From positions 186,001 to 250,000 of the forward strand of contig NZ_PVNO01000002.1 in the NCBI RefSeq assembly GCF_002993325.1: DNA of 64,000 nt, written 5' to 3'. This document shows, one piece after another, positions 8,218-17,990 of the stretch. The notes beneath the pieces were generated by a model. The model had not been told where the DNA came from. It did no database searches and saw only the letters and a list, made by a program, of their open reading frames with translations. The position numbers were made by a program, and so were the translations under genes. The DNA is from Alteromonas gracilis (GTDB taxonomy: Bacteria; Pseudomonadota; Gammaproteobacteria; Enterobacterales; Alteromonadaceae). How positions within the stretch are numbered: position 1 is the stretch's first letter; every line of letters starts with the position of its first letter.

Positions 8218-9600
8218 ATGTGTTATTTTACGGTTTTTCCAAAAGTGAACGAGTGCGTTGAGATATATCGACAGTCCCGCCCTATGTTCATCGTTTTACC
8301 TTTGCTTTTGCTGTGTTCTTTAATTCCTTTGAAGGGGCATGGACAGGCCTTAAGCCTTGAACATGCAGTTCAATTAGCAATTCAGCATGACCCACAATTA
8401 AAAGGGAACGCGTATCGAGAGCAAGGGTTCAAAGCCCAGTCTGATGCAGCGGCATACTGGGAAAACCCTCAGATTTCGGCGTCGCTTCAAAATCTACCAA
8501 CTGATGGTTTTGCCGTTAACCAAGAGCCTATGACTCAATTCAAAGTGGGTCTGAAACAGCAACTGCCACGAGGCGACGAAAATTATTATACCCAACAAAA
8601 ATACAAGGTCATGGGTGAGGGTGTGTTGATTGAGGATCAAGTAAGAGAGGCCTGGCTTAAAAAAGAAGTCACTCTTACTTGGTTAAACTGGTTTTATGCC
8701 ACACGTCGTATTGCGCTGTTAGACAAAGAAAAGGCGTTGCTTACCCAACTACTTGATTTTACAAACTCCAGCTACAGCCAAGGTGTGGGGTCAACTTCAC
8801 AACAAGATATACTAAAAGTCCGCCTCGCGCTGCTATCGTTAGAAGACAAGTATGTGCAGGCTTATCAGCAGAACAATGAAGCAAAAGCAGCACTGTCAAA
8901 ATGGTATGGTGCGCCGCTAGAAGCATCGTTAAGCGTAACATCGTCGATAGACTTTGCTGCCATTGTGCAGAACTACAAGGGCGATGTCTCTGCGTTTTTA
9001 AATGATATAGATACCGACGAGCCTTTCACGGTACTGCAGCATCACCCTGAAGCCATTTTGTTTCAATTGCAATCCAAGGTTGAAGCGCAAAATCTCAATA
9101 TTGCTCGCGAGCAAACTAAATCAAAGTGGGCCTTTGAAGCAAGCTACGGGTATCGGCAGGATGATGAAAATGGCATGAGCCGAGCTGACTTCGTTTCTCT
9201 TGGCGTTCAGGTAGATCTGCCGTTTTTTAATCAATCCCGTCAAGATGCTTCTATTTCGGCAGCAGCTTTCAAGATGAGCGCGTCTGAAACGGACTTTCGA
9301 TTAAAAGTGAATGACCTTGCTTCAAAAGCCGATGTTCTTATGACGCGACTGTCAGGACTAAGTGAGCGAAAAGCGCTTTATGAAGCGGTGCTTATTGACG
9401 AAACAAAACAACTCTCCAAGGCTGAACTTACGGCTTACACCAATGACACGGCAGACATCACCGACGTGGTGAATGCAAACCTCATGTTAGTAAAAGTGCA
9501 GGACGACTTATTAAAAATTGATGTAAAGCGCGCCAAAACACTCGCGGAACTTGCCTATTTATATCTGCCATCCCACATTAACCTATCGAGAACAGAGTAG
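8218..9600 (+). CDS. TolC-family outer-membrane channel of metal efflux (CzcC/CusC-like)
   Basis: A 460-residue outer-membrane factor. A hydrophobic stretch at about 23-40 (MFIVLPLLLLCSLIPLKGHGQ) is the signal peptide, so the first 20 residues may not be translated; a start at Met23 or GTG nearby is possible. The rest is helical with the TolC/OEP layout: SLEHAVQLAIQHDPQLKG at the start of the first repeat and a second repeat from about residue 275. It forms the exit duct for the adaptor and RND pump encoded directly downstream (five-base gap to the adaptor). Substrate is inferred from the pump to be a metal ion. Confidence 0.85.
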   Translation: MCYFTVFPKVNECVEIYRQSRPMFIVLPLLLLCSLIPLKGHGQALSLEHAVQLAIQHDPQLKGNAYREQGFKAQSDAAAYWENPQISASLQNLPTDGFAVNQEPMTQFKVGLKQQLPRGDENYYTQQKYKVMGEGVLIEDQVREAWLKKEVTLTWLNWFYATRRIALLDKEKALLTQLLDFTNSSYSQGVGSTSQQDILKVRLALLSLEDKYVQAYQQNNEAKAALSKWYGAPLEASLSVTSSIDFAAIVQNYKGDVSAFLNDIDTDEPFTVLQHHPEAILFQLQSKVEAQNLNIAREQTKSKWAFEASYGYRQDDENGMSRADFVSLGVQVDLPFFNQSRQDASISAAAFKMSASETDFRLKVNDLASKADVLMTRLSGLSERKALYEAVLIDETKQLSKAELTAYTNDTADITDVVNANLMLVKVQDDLLKIDVKRAKTLAELAYLYLPSHINLSRTE

Positions 9601-9605
9601 TTATC

Positions 9606-11339
9606 ATGACACCTTCAACAAATATAAGTCCAAAAACTAAAGGGTTAATTCTAGGCGTTGTTATTGGTGCCCTTTTAGCACTGGGTCTATCGACATTATT
9701 AACGTCACACTCTTTCAGTGATGGAAAGAGCGAAGGCAATGGGCAAAGTGACAAACAAAGCAACGCACAAAACAGTGATAGTGCGCCCCTATATTGGGTC
9801 GCTCCTATGGATGATAGCTATCGTCGAGATAAACCCGGCAAGTCACCGATGGGCATGGATCTGGTGCCGGTTTATGCCACTGCTGATACAAGTTCCAATC
9901 AAGGCGGCGGGCACACGCCTGGAACAGTTATGATCCCCTCGAACGTACAACAGAACATGGGAGTTAAAGTTGCCCCAGTCACCATTGGTGCTTTGGAGCA
10001 AACCATCGCAGCGTTAGGTAGCGTAGCCTACGACGAAGATAGTATTGTTCACATCCATCCCCGAGTATCGGGTTGGATCGACACACTTTTTATCAAATCT
10101 CAGGGAGAGCAAGTTGAAAAAGGACAGGCACTCTACACGTTATACTCACCGGAGTTGGTGACAGCACAAGAGGAATATGTGCTTGCCCTTAAACGAGGTG
10201 ACTTACGCCTAATTGAAGGCGCCGCTGAGCGACTTAAAACGCTGGGCCTGTCACAGAAGGCTCTTGATGGTCTGACAAAAAGCAGGCGCATTTCTCAAAC
10301 CGTTACTTTCAACGCGCCGCAAGGTGGGGTGGTGGAAGCCCTGAATATTCGTGAGGGATTCTATATCCAGCCAGGTATGACGCTGATGAGTATTGCCCAG
10401 CTAGATACGGTGTGGGTCATCGCCGAGCTTCCTGAAAAGTACGCGCAAAATATAGCGCTACACGATACAGCTTTGGTTAGTCTTGATGAACTTGCTCATA
10501 CTTCAGATGCTAGATGGAAAAGTCATATTGAATACATTTATCCGTCTATGTCTGACGTTACGCGAACTTTGAAAGTACGTATACCACTTAACAATAATCA
10601 TCATAAGCTTAAGCCCAATATGTTCACCCATGTGTCAATAAAACCGGCTGAGCGCGCCGCTGCCCTACTTGTGCCTCGCAGTGCAGTAATTCGTTTCTCC
10701 CAGGGAGCCAGAGTAGTCCTGAGTGATGGGAAGGGGAACTTTAAATCGGTTAGCGTAAGGCTAGGTCAAAGCGACAATTCACATTTTGAGGTGCTAGACG
10801 GCTTGTTACCAGGAGACCAGGTTGTAGTATCAGCACACTTTTTAATTGATTCTGAGTCGTCTAAAAACAGTGACTTCAACCGGATGAAAGCACCAGACAA
10901 TCAGGCAACAACGGCGGGAACCATTGAGGCAATTAAATTGTCAGCTAACAACAAAGCAGATGAGGCTGACGGCAATGCAGAAGTGGTTATAGCACGCGGA
11001 CCAATAGAGAAATGGGGGCGGGGCCCGGCAGTTATGTCGTTTGCAGTGTCAAAACACATTGATTTATCCCAGTTTAAAGAGGGCGACACGGTGAGGTTTA
11101 CCTTCGTAACCGGCGATGAATTCACGGTTATCGATATGCGTAAACCCGCGGAGCACGTTATGCACAGCGACATGGTTCACGGTTCGAAACAAAGTACCCA
11201 CGCTCATACCCCGAATAAAAGTATTGCTAACCCTCGCTCTATGGAAAAAGAGCGGGATGAAATGCGTCATGAAAAAAACAGTCATAAGACCAAAGATCAT
11301 GAGTCGATGAATCATAAGGAGCACATGCACCATGATTGA
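9606..11339 (+). CDS. cusB: RND efflux periplasmic adaptor with heavy-metal domain, CusF-like domain and His/Met-rich tail
   Basis: A 577-residue membrane-fusion protein. A transmembrane anchor is at about 14-32. Residues about 62-90 (LYWVAPMDDSYRRDKPGKSPMGMDLVPVY) are the short heavy-metal-binding domain typical of CusB-type adaptors. Barrel-sandwich and beta-barrel adaptor domains fill about 105-400. Residues about 430-510 resemble CusF, but the usual H...WxxMxM metal ligands are changed: the region reads RGPIEKWGRGPAVMSF. The last 60 residues are rich in His and Met (HVMHSDMVHG, HESMNHKEHMHHD) and could capture Cu/Ag instead. It overlaps the pump gene by 8 bases. The symbol is a family name; CzcB-like is an alternative. 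Confidence 0.85.
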   Translation: MTPSTNISPKTKGLILGVVIGALLALGLSTLLTSHSFSDGKSEGNGQSDKQSNAQNSDSAPLYWVAPMDDSYRRDKPGKSPMGMDLVPVYATADTSSNQGGGHTPGTVMIPSNVQQNMGVKVAPVTIGALEQTIAALGSVAYDEDSIVHIHPRVSGWIDTLFIKSQGEQVEKGQALYTLYSPELVTAQEEYVLALKRGDLRLIEGAAERLKTLGLSQKALDGLTKSRRISQTVTFNAPQGGVVEALNIREGFYIQPGMTLMSIAQLDTVWVIAELPEKYAQNIALHDTALVSLDELAHTSDARWKSHIEYIYPSMSDVTRTLKVRIPLNNNHHKLKPNMFTHVSIKPAERAAALLVPRSAVIRFSQGARVVLSDGKGNFKSVSVRLGQSDNSHFEVLDGLLPGDQVVVSAHFLIDSESSKNSDFNRMKAPDNQATTAGTIEAIKLSANNKADEADGNAEVVIARGPIEKWGRGPAVMSFAVSKHIDLSQFKEGDTVRFTFVTGDEFTVIDMRKPAEHVMHSDMVHGSKQSTHAHTPNKSIANPRSMEKERDEMRHEKNSHKTKDHESMNHKEHMHHD

Positions 11340-14300
11340 ATCGGTAATTCACTGGTCGGTAAATAATAGAATACTGATATTGCTGAGCGCACTAATGCTG
11401 AGTGTTGCAGGCGTCTGGGCAGTAAAAAACACGCCTATCGATGCTATCCCTGATTTGTCTGATGTCCAGGTCATTGTGAAAGTAAATTATCCGGGTCAGT
11501 CTCCACAAGTGGTCGAAGATCAGGTTACGTTTCCACTAACATCAGCGTTAATGTCAGTTCCGGGGGCACAAACTGTACGAGGCTATTCATTTTTTGGTGA
11601 TGCTTACGTGTACATTATTTTTGATGATGACACGGACATGTATTGGGCGCGAAGCCGAGTTTTAGAGTATTTAAGCCAAGCCGCTTCGCAACTGCCTGAA
11701 GGCGTAACACCTCAGCTAGGCCCAGACGCAACCGGCGTGGGTTGGGTATACGTATATGCCTTGGAAAACGATGTTAATCAGCCAAACGCGCTGGATGCTG
11801 GGGAGTTAAGAGCACTGCAAGACTGGTTCTTAAAGTTTGAACTACAGTCAGTGGAAGGCGTATCCGAAGTTGCGTCTGTGGGCGGTATGGTTAAGCAGTA
11901 CCAAGTGATTGTCGACCCAGAGAAATTGCGCGCCTATAACATTCAGCCATCTGTGATTGACATTGCCCTTAAACGCGGTAATCGCGCCACCGGAGCTTCG
12001 GTTATCGAATTGGCTGAAGCAGAATATATGGTTACGGCCCAAAGCTATATTCAGGGAATAGATGACATACTCGCATTACCTACAGGTGTTATTCAAAATG
12101 GTGTGAGCATCACCATCGACGATGTGGCGCAAGTGGTAGAAAGCCCCCTGATGCGCCGCGGTGTCGCAGAGCTTAATGGGAAAGGCGAAACCGTAGGTGG
12201 CATCGTTGTTATGCGATATGGTGAAAATGCAAAAGCCACTATCAACGCCGTTAAAGAAAAGCTAGAGGCATTAAAAGCGAGTTTGCCGGAAGGCGTGAAC
12301 ATAGTTCCGGTTTACGACAGGGCCACACTTATTGATAACTCGGTGGATACGCTTTCAAATAAATTAGTGGAAGAGTTGCTAGTTGTCGGCTTTGTATGCG
12401 CTATCTTCTTGTTTCACCTACGCTCCTCTATGGTTGCGCTAATCAGTTTACCCATTGGTATTCTCACTGCCTTTATCGTGATGAAGGTCCAAGGTCTTAA
12501 CGCCAACATCATGTCGTTAGGCGGTATCGCAATTGCCATTGGTGCTATGGTAGATGGCGCTATTGTAGTGGTTGAGAATTTGCACAAGCACATAGATCAA
12601 CATTCAGCAAATGCAAAAGCAACATCTTACCGGCTTTCTGCCGCCAAGCGTTGGGAACTGGTGATAAGGTCAACATCGGAAGTTGGTCCAGCGCTATTTT
12701 TTGCGCTGCTTATTATAACGGTTTCGTTTATTCCTGTTTTTGCGTTGGAAGCCCAAGAAGGAAGGCTTTTTGCGCCACTCGCTTTTACCAAAACATATGC
12801 CATGGCTGCCGCCGCCGCACTCGCGATTACCTTGGTTCCTGTGTTAGCGGGCTATTTTGTTCGCGGCAAAATACGTGCTGAAGCAGAAAACCCGGTTAAT
12901 CGCGCATTAGAGAGCGTCTACAGACCATTGCTAATGCGTTCGCTCAATTACCCATTAGTTACTCTTGTTGCCGCATTACTTTTATTGGTTTCTATGTATT
13001 GGCCGTTAAGTCATCTTGGCAGTGAATTTATGCCTGAGATAGATGAAGGTGACTTAATGTATATGCCCACCACTTATCCAAGTATTTCGGTTGGAAAAGC
13101 CAGAGAACTTTTGCAACAAACCGACAAGCTTATTGCAACCCTGCCGGAAGTTAAAACAGTATTTGGAAAAATTGGGCGGGCTGATACGGCCACTGATCCT
13201 GCGCCACTAACTATGATTGAAACTTTTATTCAGCTTAAACCAAAAGCGCAGTGGCGAGACGGCATGACCACTGAAAAACTCAAAGAAGAGCTTAATGCAC
13301 TTATACAGTTTCCCGGGCTGACTAACGCATGGGTTATGCCTATCAAAACTCGCATCGATATGTTGGCGACAGGGATAAAAACACCTGTGGGAATTAAAAT
13401 TGCCGGTCCAGATTTAGCGGGGATTGAATCTATTGGTAAAGATATAGAGGCGCTACTAAAAGACGTGCCCAATACCGCGTCGATATACGCCGAGCGCGTT
13501 GTCGGCGGGCGCTATATCTATGTTGATATTGATCGGCAGTTGGCGGCGCGCTATGGCATGTCAATCGACGATGTTCACAGTATTGTGGGAACAGCCATTG
13601 GCGGGCAAATAGTGACTCAGTCTGTGGAAGGGCGAGAGCGTTTTCCTGTAACCATGCGGTTTTTACAGCATTATCGCGATACACCTGAATCTTTGGCATC
13701 CATGCCGTTTGTTACTCCAAGTGGGGCGCATATTACTTTGGGTGATGTCGCAAACGTACGAATAGATGATGGTCCTGCAGCGATTAAAAGTGAAAACGCG
13801 CGTTTAAACGGTTGGGTATATATTGATGTATCGTCCGATTCTGCCACAGGTATAGATTTGGGAGGCTATGTAGCAGCGGCTAAAAAACATCTTTCAGATC
13901 ACCTTGAGGTACCTGCAGGGTACTCACTTACGTGGGCTGGCCAATTCGCTTATCTGGAGCGTGCGAAAGCGAAACTGTCAGTGGTTATACCTCTCACGCT
14001 ATCTATCATCTGTCTTTTGCTCTATCTGGCATTTAGGCGCCTGCGCGACGTGGCGTTAATACTCGCTACCTTGCCATTGGCATTGGTTGGTAGTGTTTGG
14101 TTGCTTTATCTTCTTAATTTCAATTTATCGGTTGCAGTGGGCGTCGGATTTATTGCCCTTGCGGGTGTAGCGGTTGAAATAGGCGTGATCATGCTGGTTT
14201 ACTTAAAGCAATATGTATCAGAAGCTCTCTCGATGCCTGAGTCTGAGACAGAAGACGCTTATGCTAACAAAGATGAGCGGGTGAAAAGGGCAATCGTAAA

Positions 14301-14508
14301 CGCTGCTTTAGCAAGACTTCGTCCAGTCATGATGACATCGCTTTCTATTATTGTAGGCTTGCTGCCTGTTCTTTATGCTACGGGTACTGGTAGCGAGGTT
14401 ATGCAGCGAATTGCCGCGCCGATGGTGGGGGGTATGGCAAGTGCACTGGTGCTAACTTTGTTTGTGCTGCCAAGCGCGTTTTACTTCGTTGTTTCGCGTA
14501 AAACGTAA
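11332..14508 (+). CDS. cusA: Heavy-metal efflux RND pump (CusA/CzcA family)
   Basis: A 1058-residue inner-membrane proton/metal antiporter with the RND plan: one N-terminal transmembrane helix, a large periplasmic loop, six helices (about 340-540), a second periplasmic loop and five more helices. The TM4 region AIGAMVDGAIVVVENLHKH holds the conserved Asp-Gly of metal RND pumps. In the periplasmic cleft, methionines matching two of the three CusA metal ligands are present (RIDMLATGIK and YGMSIDDV). The third position (CusA TPMKQQITL) reads TPSGAHITL, with Ser for Met. The family points to monovalent Cu/Ag rather than Zn/Co, with less certainty because of this change. Last gene of the efflux operon. 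Confidence 0.9.
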   Translation: MIESVIHWSVNNRILILLSALMLSVAGVWAVKNTPIDAIPDLSDVQVIVKVNYPGQSPQVVEDQVTFPLTSALMSVPGAQTVRGYSFFGDAYVYIIFDDDTDMYWARSRVLEYLSQAASQLPEGVTPQLGPDATGVGWVYVYALENDVNQPNALDAGELRALQDWFLKFELQSVEGVSEVASVGGMVKQYQVIVDPEKLRAYNIQPSVIDIALKRGNRATGASVIELAEAEYMVTAQSYIQGIDDILALPTGVIQNGVSITIDDVAQVVESPLMRRGVAELNGKGETVGGIVVMRYGENAKATINAVKEKLEALKASLPEGVNIVPVYDRATLIDNSVDTLSNKLVEELLVVGFVCAIFLFHLRSSMVALISLPIGILTAFIVMKVQGLNANIMSLGGIAIAIGAMVDGAIVVVENLHKHIDQHSANAKATSYRLSAAKRWELVIRSTSEVGPALFFALLIITVSFIPVFALEAQEGRLFAPLAFTKTYAMAAAAALAITLVPVLAGYFVRGKIRAEAENPVNRALESVYRPLLMRSLNYPLVTLVAALLLLVSMYWPLSHLGSEFMPEIDEGDLMYMPTTYPSISVGKARELLQQTDKLIATLPEVKTVFGKIGRADTATDPAPLTMIETFIQLKPKAQWRDGMTTEKLKEELNALIQFPGLTNAWVMPIKTRIDMLATGIKTPVGIKIAGPDLAGIESIGKDIEALLKDVPNTASIYAERVVGGRYIYVDIDRQLAARYGMSIDDVHSIVGTAIGGQIVTQSVEGRERFPVTMRFLQHYRDTPESLASMPFVTPSGAHITLGDVANVRIDDGPAAIKSENARLNGWVYIDVSSDSATGIDLGGYVAAAKKHLSDHLEVPAGYSLTWAGQFAYLERAKAKLSVVIPLTLSIICLLLYLAFRRLRDVALILATLPLALVGSVWLLYLLNFNLSVAVGVGFIALAGVAVEIGVIMLVYLKQYVSEALSMPESETEDAYANKDERVKRAIVNAALARLRPVMMTSLSIIVGLLPVLYATGTGSEVMQRIAAPMVGGMASALVLTLFVLPSAFYFVVSRKT

Positions 14509-14509
14509 C

Positions 14510-14544
14510 AGGCAATAAAAGAGGGAAGCACATATCTGCTTCCC
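14510..14544 (-). terminator. Terminator of the dipeptidase gene (minus strand)
   Basis: Perfect 8-base-pair stem GGGAAGCA / TGCTTCCC with a six-base loop. Read on the minus strand it is followed by TCTTTTATT. It lies between the convergent efflux pump and dipeptidase genes and may stop both. Confidence 0.7.
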
Positions 14545-14572
14545 CACGCCTTATTTACGAAGCACTAGCGAG

Positions 14573-15787
14573 TTAATGCGCTGCCGCATAGTCTTCTACC
14601 TGCTGCCAGACGCGCAGCAGGTTACCGCTTAATATCTTTTCAATATCTGTGCGGCTATAGCCTCTATCTAGCAGACCTTGAACGAGGTTTGGAAAGCTTG
14701 CTACGTCTTTAAGCCCAATGGGGAGTGAGTCACCTACACCGTCGTAGTCTGAACCAATTCCCACATGTTCAACACCAATTAGTTTTACCACGTGATCGAT
14801 ATGATCAAGTACTTCATCAAGTGTTGAATAAGGGTAAGGTACTTCTTTGCGATAATTCTCTTCAAAATTCTCTAGTTTAGGGCTGTCTTCACCTTCCTTT
14901 TCAACCAACGCTTTGCGTGCAGCAGTTAGGCCGCTACGCCATTTACCTGCTTCTTTTGAAACAAAGCTAGAACCAAAGTTAATCATAATCACGCCGCCGT
15001 TTTCGCCGAGCTTTTTGATCATGTCGTCATCCATGTTGCGTTCGAAGCCAGGTGTGAAGCGGCGCAGTGAAGAGTGAGAGGCTATAGCTGGCGCCTTAGT
15101 CAATTCAATAACCTGATAGAAGGCGTCGTCAGACACATGAGAAATATCCAACATAATGCCAATATTATTCATTTCGCCTACGAGTTCTTTGCCAAATGGA
15201 CTCAGCCCTTTCCACTTTCTGCGAAGGTCGTATGAAGAATCAGAAATATGGTTTGCTTGGCTATGGGCAAGAGTAATGTAGCGTATCCCGCGCTCGTAAA
15301 AAGCCGCTAGGTTTTTCAAGTCACCTTGAATAGGCGAACCGTTTTCCATACCCATAGGCAAAGAAATTAGCCCTTTTTCAAACTGTGCTTTTACGTCAGA
15401 AGGGCTTTTAGCAATGGCGAACTTGTCCGAAGCGCGAGCAACTATTGCTTCTACTGAGTCAATAAGCTCGTGAGCAAGCTGTGTAGATTCAGGTGAATTG
15501 TCTAAGCTTGCGGGTACATAAATGCTCATAAACGGGGCGTTTAAACCTCCGGCTACAGCGCGAGGGTAGTCAAAGTCTCCACCATCGGTCGCTTTGGTAA
15601 CATCTACCCATTTTTCTTTTACGCGATAAGGCACATCAATGTGCCCGTCTACAATAATGGTTTCTTGAGCGATTTTAATCGCATTTTCTGATGCAGAGTA
15701 GACCGGAGTGTCTGCAAATACACTGTTGGAAGCAAAAAGCGCAGAGATAAAGAATGCGCAAGACGAGAGTGGGAAGTGCCCCTTCAT
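14573..15787 (-). CDS. Secreted M19-family (membrane/renal-type) dipeptidase
   Basis: A 404-residue zinc dipeptidase. Residues 1-25 are a signal peptide (FFISALFASNSVFA). Metal ligands of the family are visible: HxD in DGHID (His49, Asp51), bridging Glu148 in GMENG, and histidines in LDISHVS and IASHSS. A late GIGSDYDG motif is also typical. The family cleaves dipeptides, including some with D-residues, in the periplasm or outside. It stands alone, with its own terminator and a long upstream region. Confidence 0.92.
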   Translation of the reverse strand: MKGHFPLSSCAFFISALFASNSVFADTPVYSASENAIKIAQETIIVDGHIDVPYRVKEKWVDVTKATDGGDFDYPRAVAGGLNAPFMSIYVPASLDNSPESTQLAHELIDSVEAIVARASDKFAIAKSPSDVKAQFEKGLISLPMGMENGSPIQGDLKNLAAFYERGIRYITLAHSQANHISDSSYDLRRKWKGLSPFGKELVGEMNNIGIMLDISHVSDDAFYQVIELTKAPAIASHSSLRRFTPGFERNMDDDMIKKLGENGGVIMINFGSSFVSKEAGKWRSGLTAARKALVEKEGEDSPKLENFEENYRKEVPYPYSTLDEVLDHIDHVVKLIGVEHVGIGSDYDGVGDSLPIGLKDVASFPNLVQGLLDRGYSRTDIEKILSGNLLRVWQQVEDYAAAH

Positions 15788-16179
15788 AGAAAATCCTTAT
15801 TTTGTTTTTTATCGCTTAGGTCAACAGCCCCTAATTAACTAGCAATAAGAGACTAAAGGATAATTCATACCGCGACAATAGGTCTTCAACAGACTCTCAT
15901 TTACATCAAATCGCTCTTTCGACTCTTGAAATTAGCTTGAATTGCTCATTTTTAGAGCGCTTGTGCTTGTTTACTTCAAGTTTACATTGCAATAAAAATT
16001 TAAAACTTGTTATGGTGAAGACTGCGTGACTTCATTGCGCGAATACGGGATACTCCCAAGCGCTCCGCCAACTATCGATGCTGATATGCATCAGCGCGGC
16101 CGACGTAAAATTTTTGATGGCACCCGCTCTTCTCACATAATCAAGCCGGGGCCACAGCTAACAAGTATGAGAAATAAAT
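15788..16179. promoter_or_regulatory. Intergenic region between divergent dipeptidase and sapC genes; structured sapC leader
   Basis: This 392-base stretch must hold both divergent promoters. A possible sigma70 promoter for sapC is TTGCAA (15987-15992) with TATGGT (16011-16016), spacing 18. It would give a leader of about 155 bases. The leader contains a perfect hairpin GCTGAT-ATGC-ATCAGC at 16080-16095 and a small GGGA-TAC-TCCC hairpin near 16048. An open frame from GTG 16026 to TAA 16190 (54 codons) runs through it and overlaps the sapC start out of frame; I do not call it as a gene. No clear promoter was identified for the dipeptidase. Confidence 0.35.
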
Positions 16180-16950
16180 ATGGCTATTAATTTTGTACCG
16201 CTAGATAAAGAAAAGCATAAAGACTTAAAGGTTGCGGTAAACACTTCTTTCAGCTTTGCGAAAAATACACACCTTGCAGCAGCGACGATTCGTGAGTTTG
16301 CACAACTTGCAGCGACAATGCCGTTGGTTTTTATTGAAGATACCAATGCAAAGCGCCATCACGTGGTGACTATGCTAGGCATGGAGCAAGGACAAAACCT
16401 TTTCCTTACTGGCGATAGTTGGAAAGGCCCACACGTTCCGATGAACATCCTTCGCTACCCATTCGACGTACGTCCTGACGGCGACAAGCTTGGTGTTTAT
16501 ATTGATGAAAACTCTGACCTTATCTCTGACGAAGGCCAAGCACTATTCACCGAAGCTGGTGAAGCAAGCGAGTTCCTTGAAAACCGCCAGAAGTTCCTAG
16601 CAGACCTAGCGAATAGCGAAATGCTAACTCAGCGTTTCGTGGCGAAAGTTGTGGAACTAGACCTACTAGATCCAATTCAAATTCGTCTTACTTACCAAGA
16701 TGGTAAGCAGCGCAACGTTACCGGCATGATGAGCATCAACGAGAAGAAACTTCTTGAGCTGCCAGAAGAGCAAGTACTAGAGCTGCACAAGCAAGGCTTC
16801 CTAGGCGCTATCTACGCAGTAATGATGTCTGTTGGTCAGCTTAACCGTCTTGTTGAGCTCTCTAACGGTACAGAAAACCCAATTCGCAGTATGCAGCTTT
16901 CTGCTGTAAAAGCAGAAGAAGCTCCAGCCGAAGCGGCGCCAAGCGCGTAA
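16180..16950 (+). CDS. SapC family protein
   Basis: A 256-residue protein of the SapC family. The FVPLDKEKHKDLKV start, the LPLVF-like strand (MPLVFIED), the Y-PF block (ILRYPFDVRPDGDKLGVYIDE) and the GFLGAIYAVMMSVGQLNRLVEL C-terminal helix are characteristic. No signal peptide, so it is probably cytoplasmic. The family was named from a surface-layer context, but its biochemical role is not established. The ribosome site is weak (no GGAG before ATG 16180), which fits control in the long leader. The codon choice is that of a well-expressed gene (inference). A strong terminator follows 25 bases after the stop. Confidence 0.85.
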   Translation: MAINFVPLDKEKHKDLKVAVNTSFSFAKNTHLAAATIREFAQLAATMPLVFIEDTNAKRHHVVTMLGMEQGQNLFLTGDSWKGPHVPMNILRYPFDVRPDGDKLGVYIDENSDLISDEGQALFTEAGEASEFLENRQKFLADLANSEMLTQRFVAKVVELDLLDPIQIRLTYQDGKQRNVTGMMSINEKKLLELPEEQVLELHKQGFLGAIYAVMMSVGQLNRLVELSNGTENPIRSMQLSAVKAEEAPAEAAPSA

Positions 16951-16974
16951 TTGCCCCTTAATTTTGAAAGTTAG

Positions 16975-17000
16975 AAGCCCGCCAAGTCGCGGGCTTTTTT
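16975..17000 (+). terminator. Rho-independent terminator after sapC
   Basis: Stem GCCCGC / GCGGGC with flanking A-T pairs, six-base loop CAAGTC, followed by TTTTTT. Confidence 0.9.
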
Positions 17001-17108
17001 GTGCCTAAAATTCACGTTCAGACTTCGTCATCTTTCGTTCAGAAACCGTTAAGTTTAAATGTCTTATCTTGTTTGTCGATTCCAACACATTTTTTAAGGA
17101 CAAAAGAC

Positions 17109-17933
17109 ATGAACATCAAATCTAATAAATTTTCAACAACGCTAACTGCACTATCACTCATTACGGCTTCTGTATTTTCAGTCTCAGCAGCACATGCCGC
17201 TACACAAAACGAAGTACAAGTTATGGCTGTCGATTTTGAAGGACTAGATGAAAATCTTTATGGTGCCAAATATGTTCGCTATTTAGATGAAGTGAGTGGT
17301 AACAGCGGCGCTTACCTTATCAACCCTTATCTTCAGCGTGTATCTAGCCTGTCTGGTGGTTATGCAAATTTAGATGGTATTGACGTGTTTAATTTAGGCA
17401 GCACGTTTTATATTGATGACACCTGGATGCTTGCTATAGAAGGCGCTCATAGTAAATTTGATGATGACTTTGGTGATGAGGACTACACCAATATTGATTT
17501 AAAAGTAGGGTTTAACCTATCACGTCAGTGGCAAATTGGTGCAGGTCTTATCTACCAGCGTGCTACCTACGACTTTAATGCCGATGGAGAGAGCTATAGC
17601 GAGAGTGAAAATGAAACATCACCCCTTGTTTTCACCCGATATACCACAGTAGGTAATGCTGGAACGGGATGGGATTTCACAGCCCAATACATCGCCGATG
17701 ATATTGATGTGCTGTCTGGAAGTGCGCGTTACTTCTTTAGCCCGGGATTAAGTGTTCAAGGTAGCTACAGCTATACGAATGCGCCAGACGGTTTTGATAA
17801 TGTTAAAACGGCAGGCGTAGCGCTTGATTACTGGGTCAATGAGCAGTTCGCAATATCAGCGAGTTATGAAACAGATATTGATAGCGACGTAGATAGCGAT
17901 GTTGCGGCATTGTCAGCCACATACCGTTTCTAA
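17109..17933 (+). CDS. Putative outer-membrane beta-barrel (porin-like) protein
   Basis: A 274-residue secreted protein. Start ATG 17109 is chosen because AAGGA lies upstream and it gives a normal signal peptide ending AAHAA near residue 31 of the protein. An upstream in-frame extension to 17001 starts inside the preceding terminator region and is unlikely. The mature part has alternating hydrophobic/polar strands rich in Tyr and Asp (for example GWDFTAQYIADDIDVLSGSA) and ends in ATYRF, with the terminal Phe used for outer-membrane barrel assembly. Acidic repeats (ETDIDSDVDSDV) may bind cations. It resembles putative porins of Alteromonadales; the solute is unknown. A long-stem terminator follows. 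Confidence 0.75.
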   Translation: MNIKSNKFSTTLTALSLITASVFSVSAAHAATQNEVQVMAVDFEGLDENLYGAKYVRYLDEVSGNSGAYLINPYLQRVSSLSGGYANLDGIDVFNLGSTFYIDDTWMLAIEGAHSKFDDDFGDEDYTNIDLKVGFNLSRQWQIGAGLIYQRATYDFNADGESYSESENETSPLVFTRYTTVGNAGTGWDFTAQYIADDIDVLSGSARYFFSPGLSVQGSYSYTNAPDGFDNVKTAGVALDYWVNEQFAISASYETDIDSDVDSDVAALSATYRF

Positions 17934-17990
17934 TTAAATGCACGGCTTCTCAATAGAATAAAATTCAAAAGCGATAAACAATAGAGACAG

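Noticed and set aside
16026-16190. Small gene upstream of sapC
   Set aside because: GTG start without a ribosome site and no recognisable similarity; kept only as a possible leader frame.
17001-17108. Upstream start of the porin-like gene
   Set aside because: It would begin at the tail of the sapC terminator and put 36 residues in front of a normal signal peptide; ATG 17109 has a proper ribosome site.
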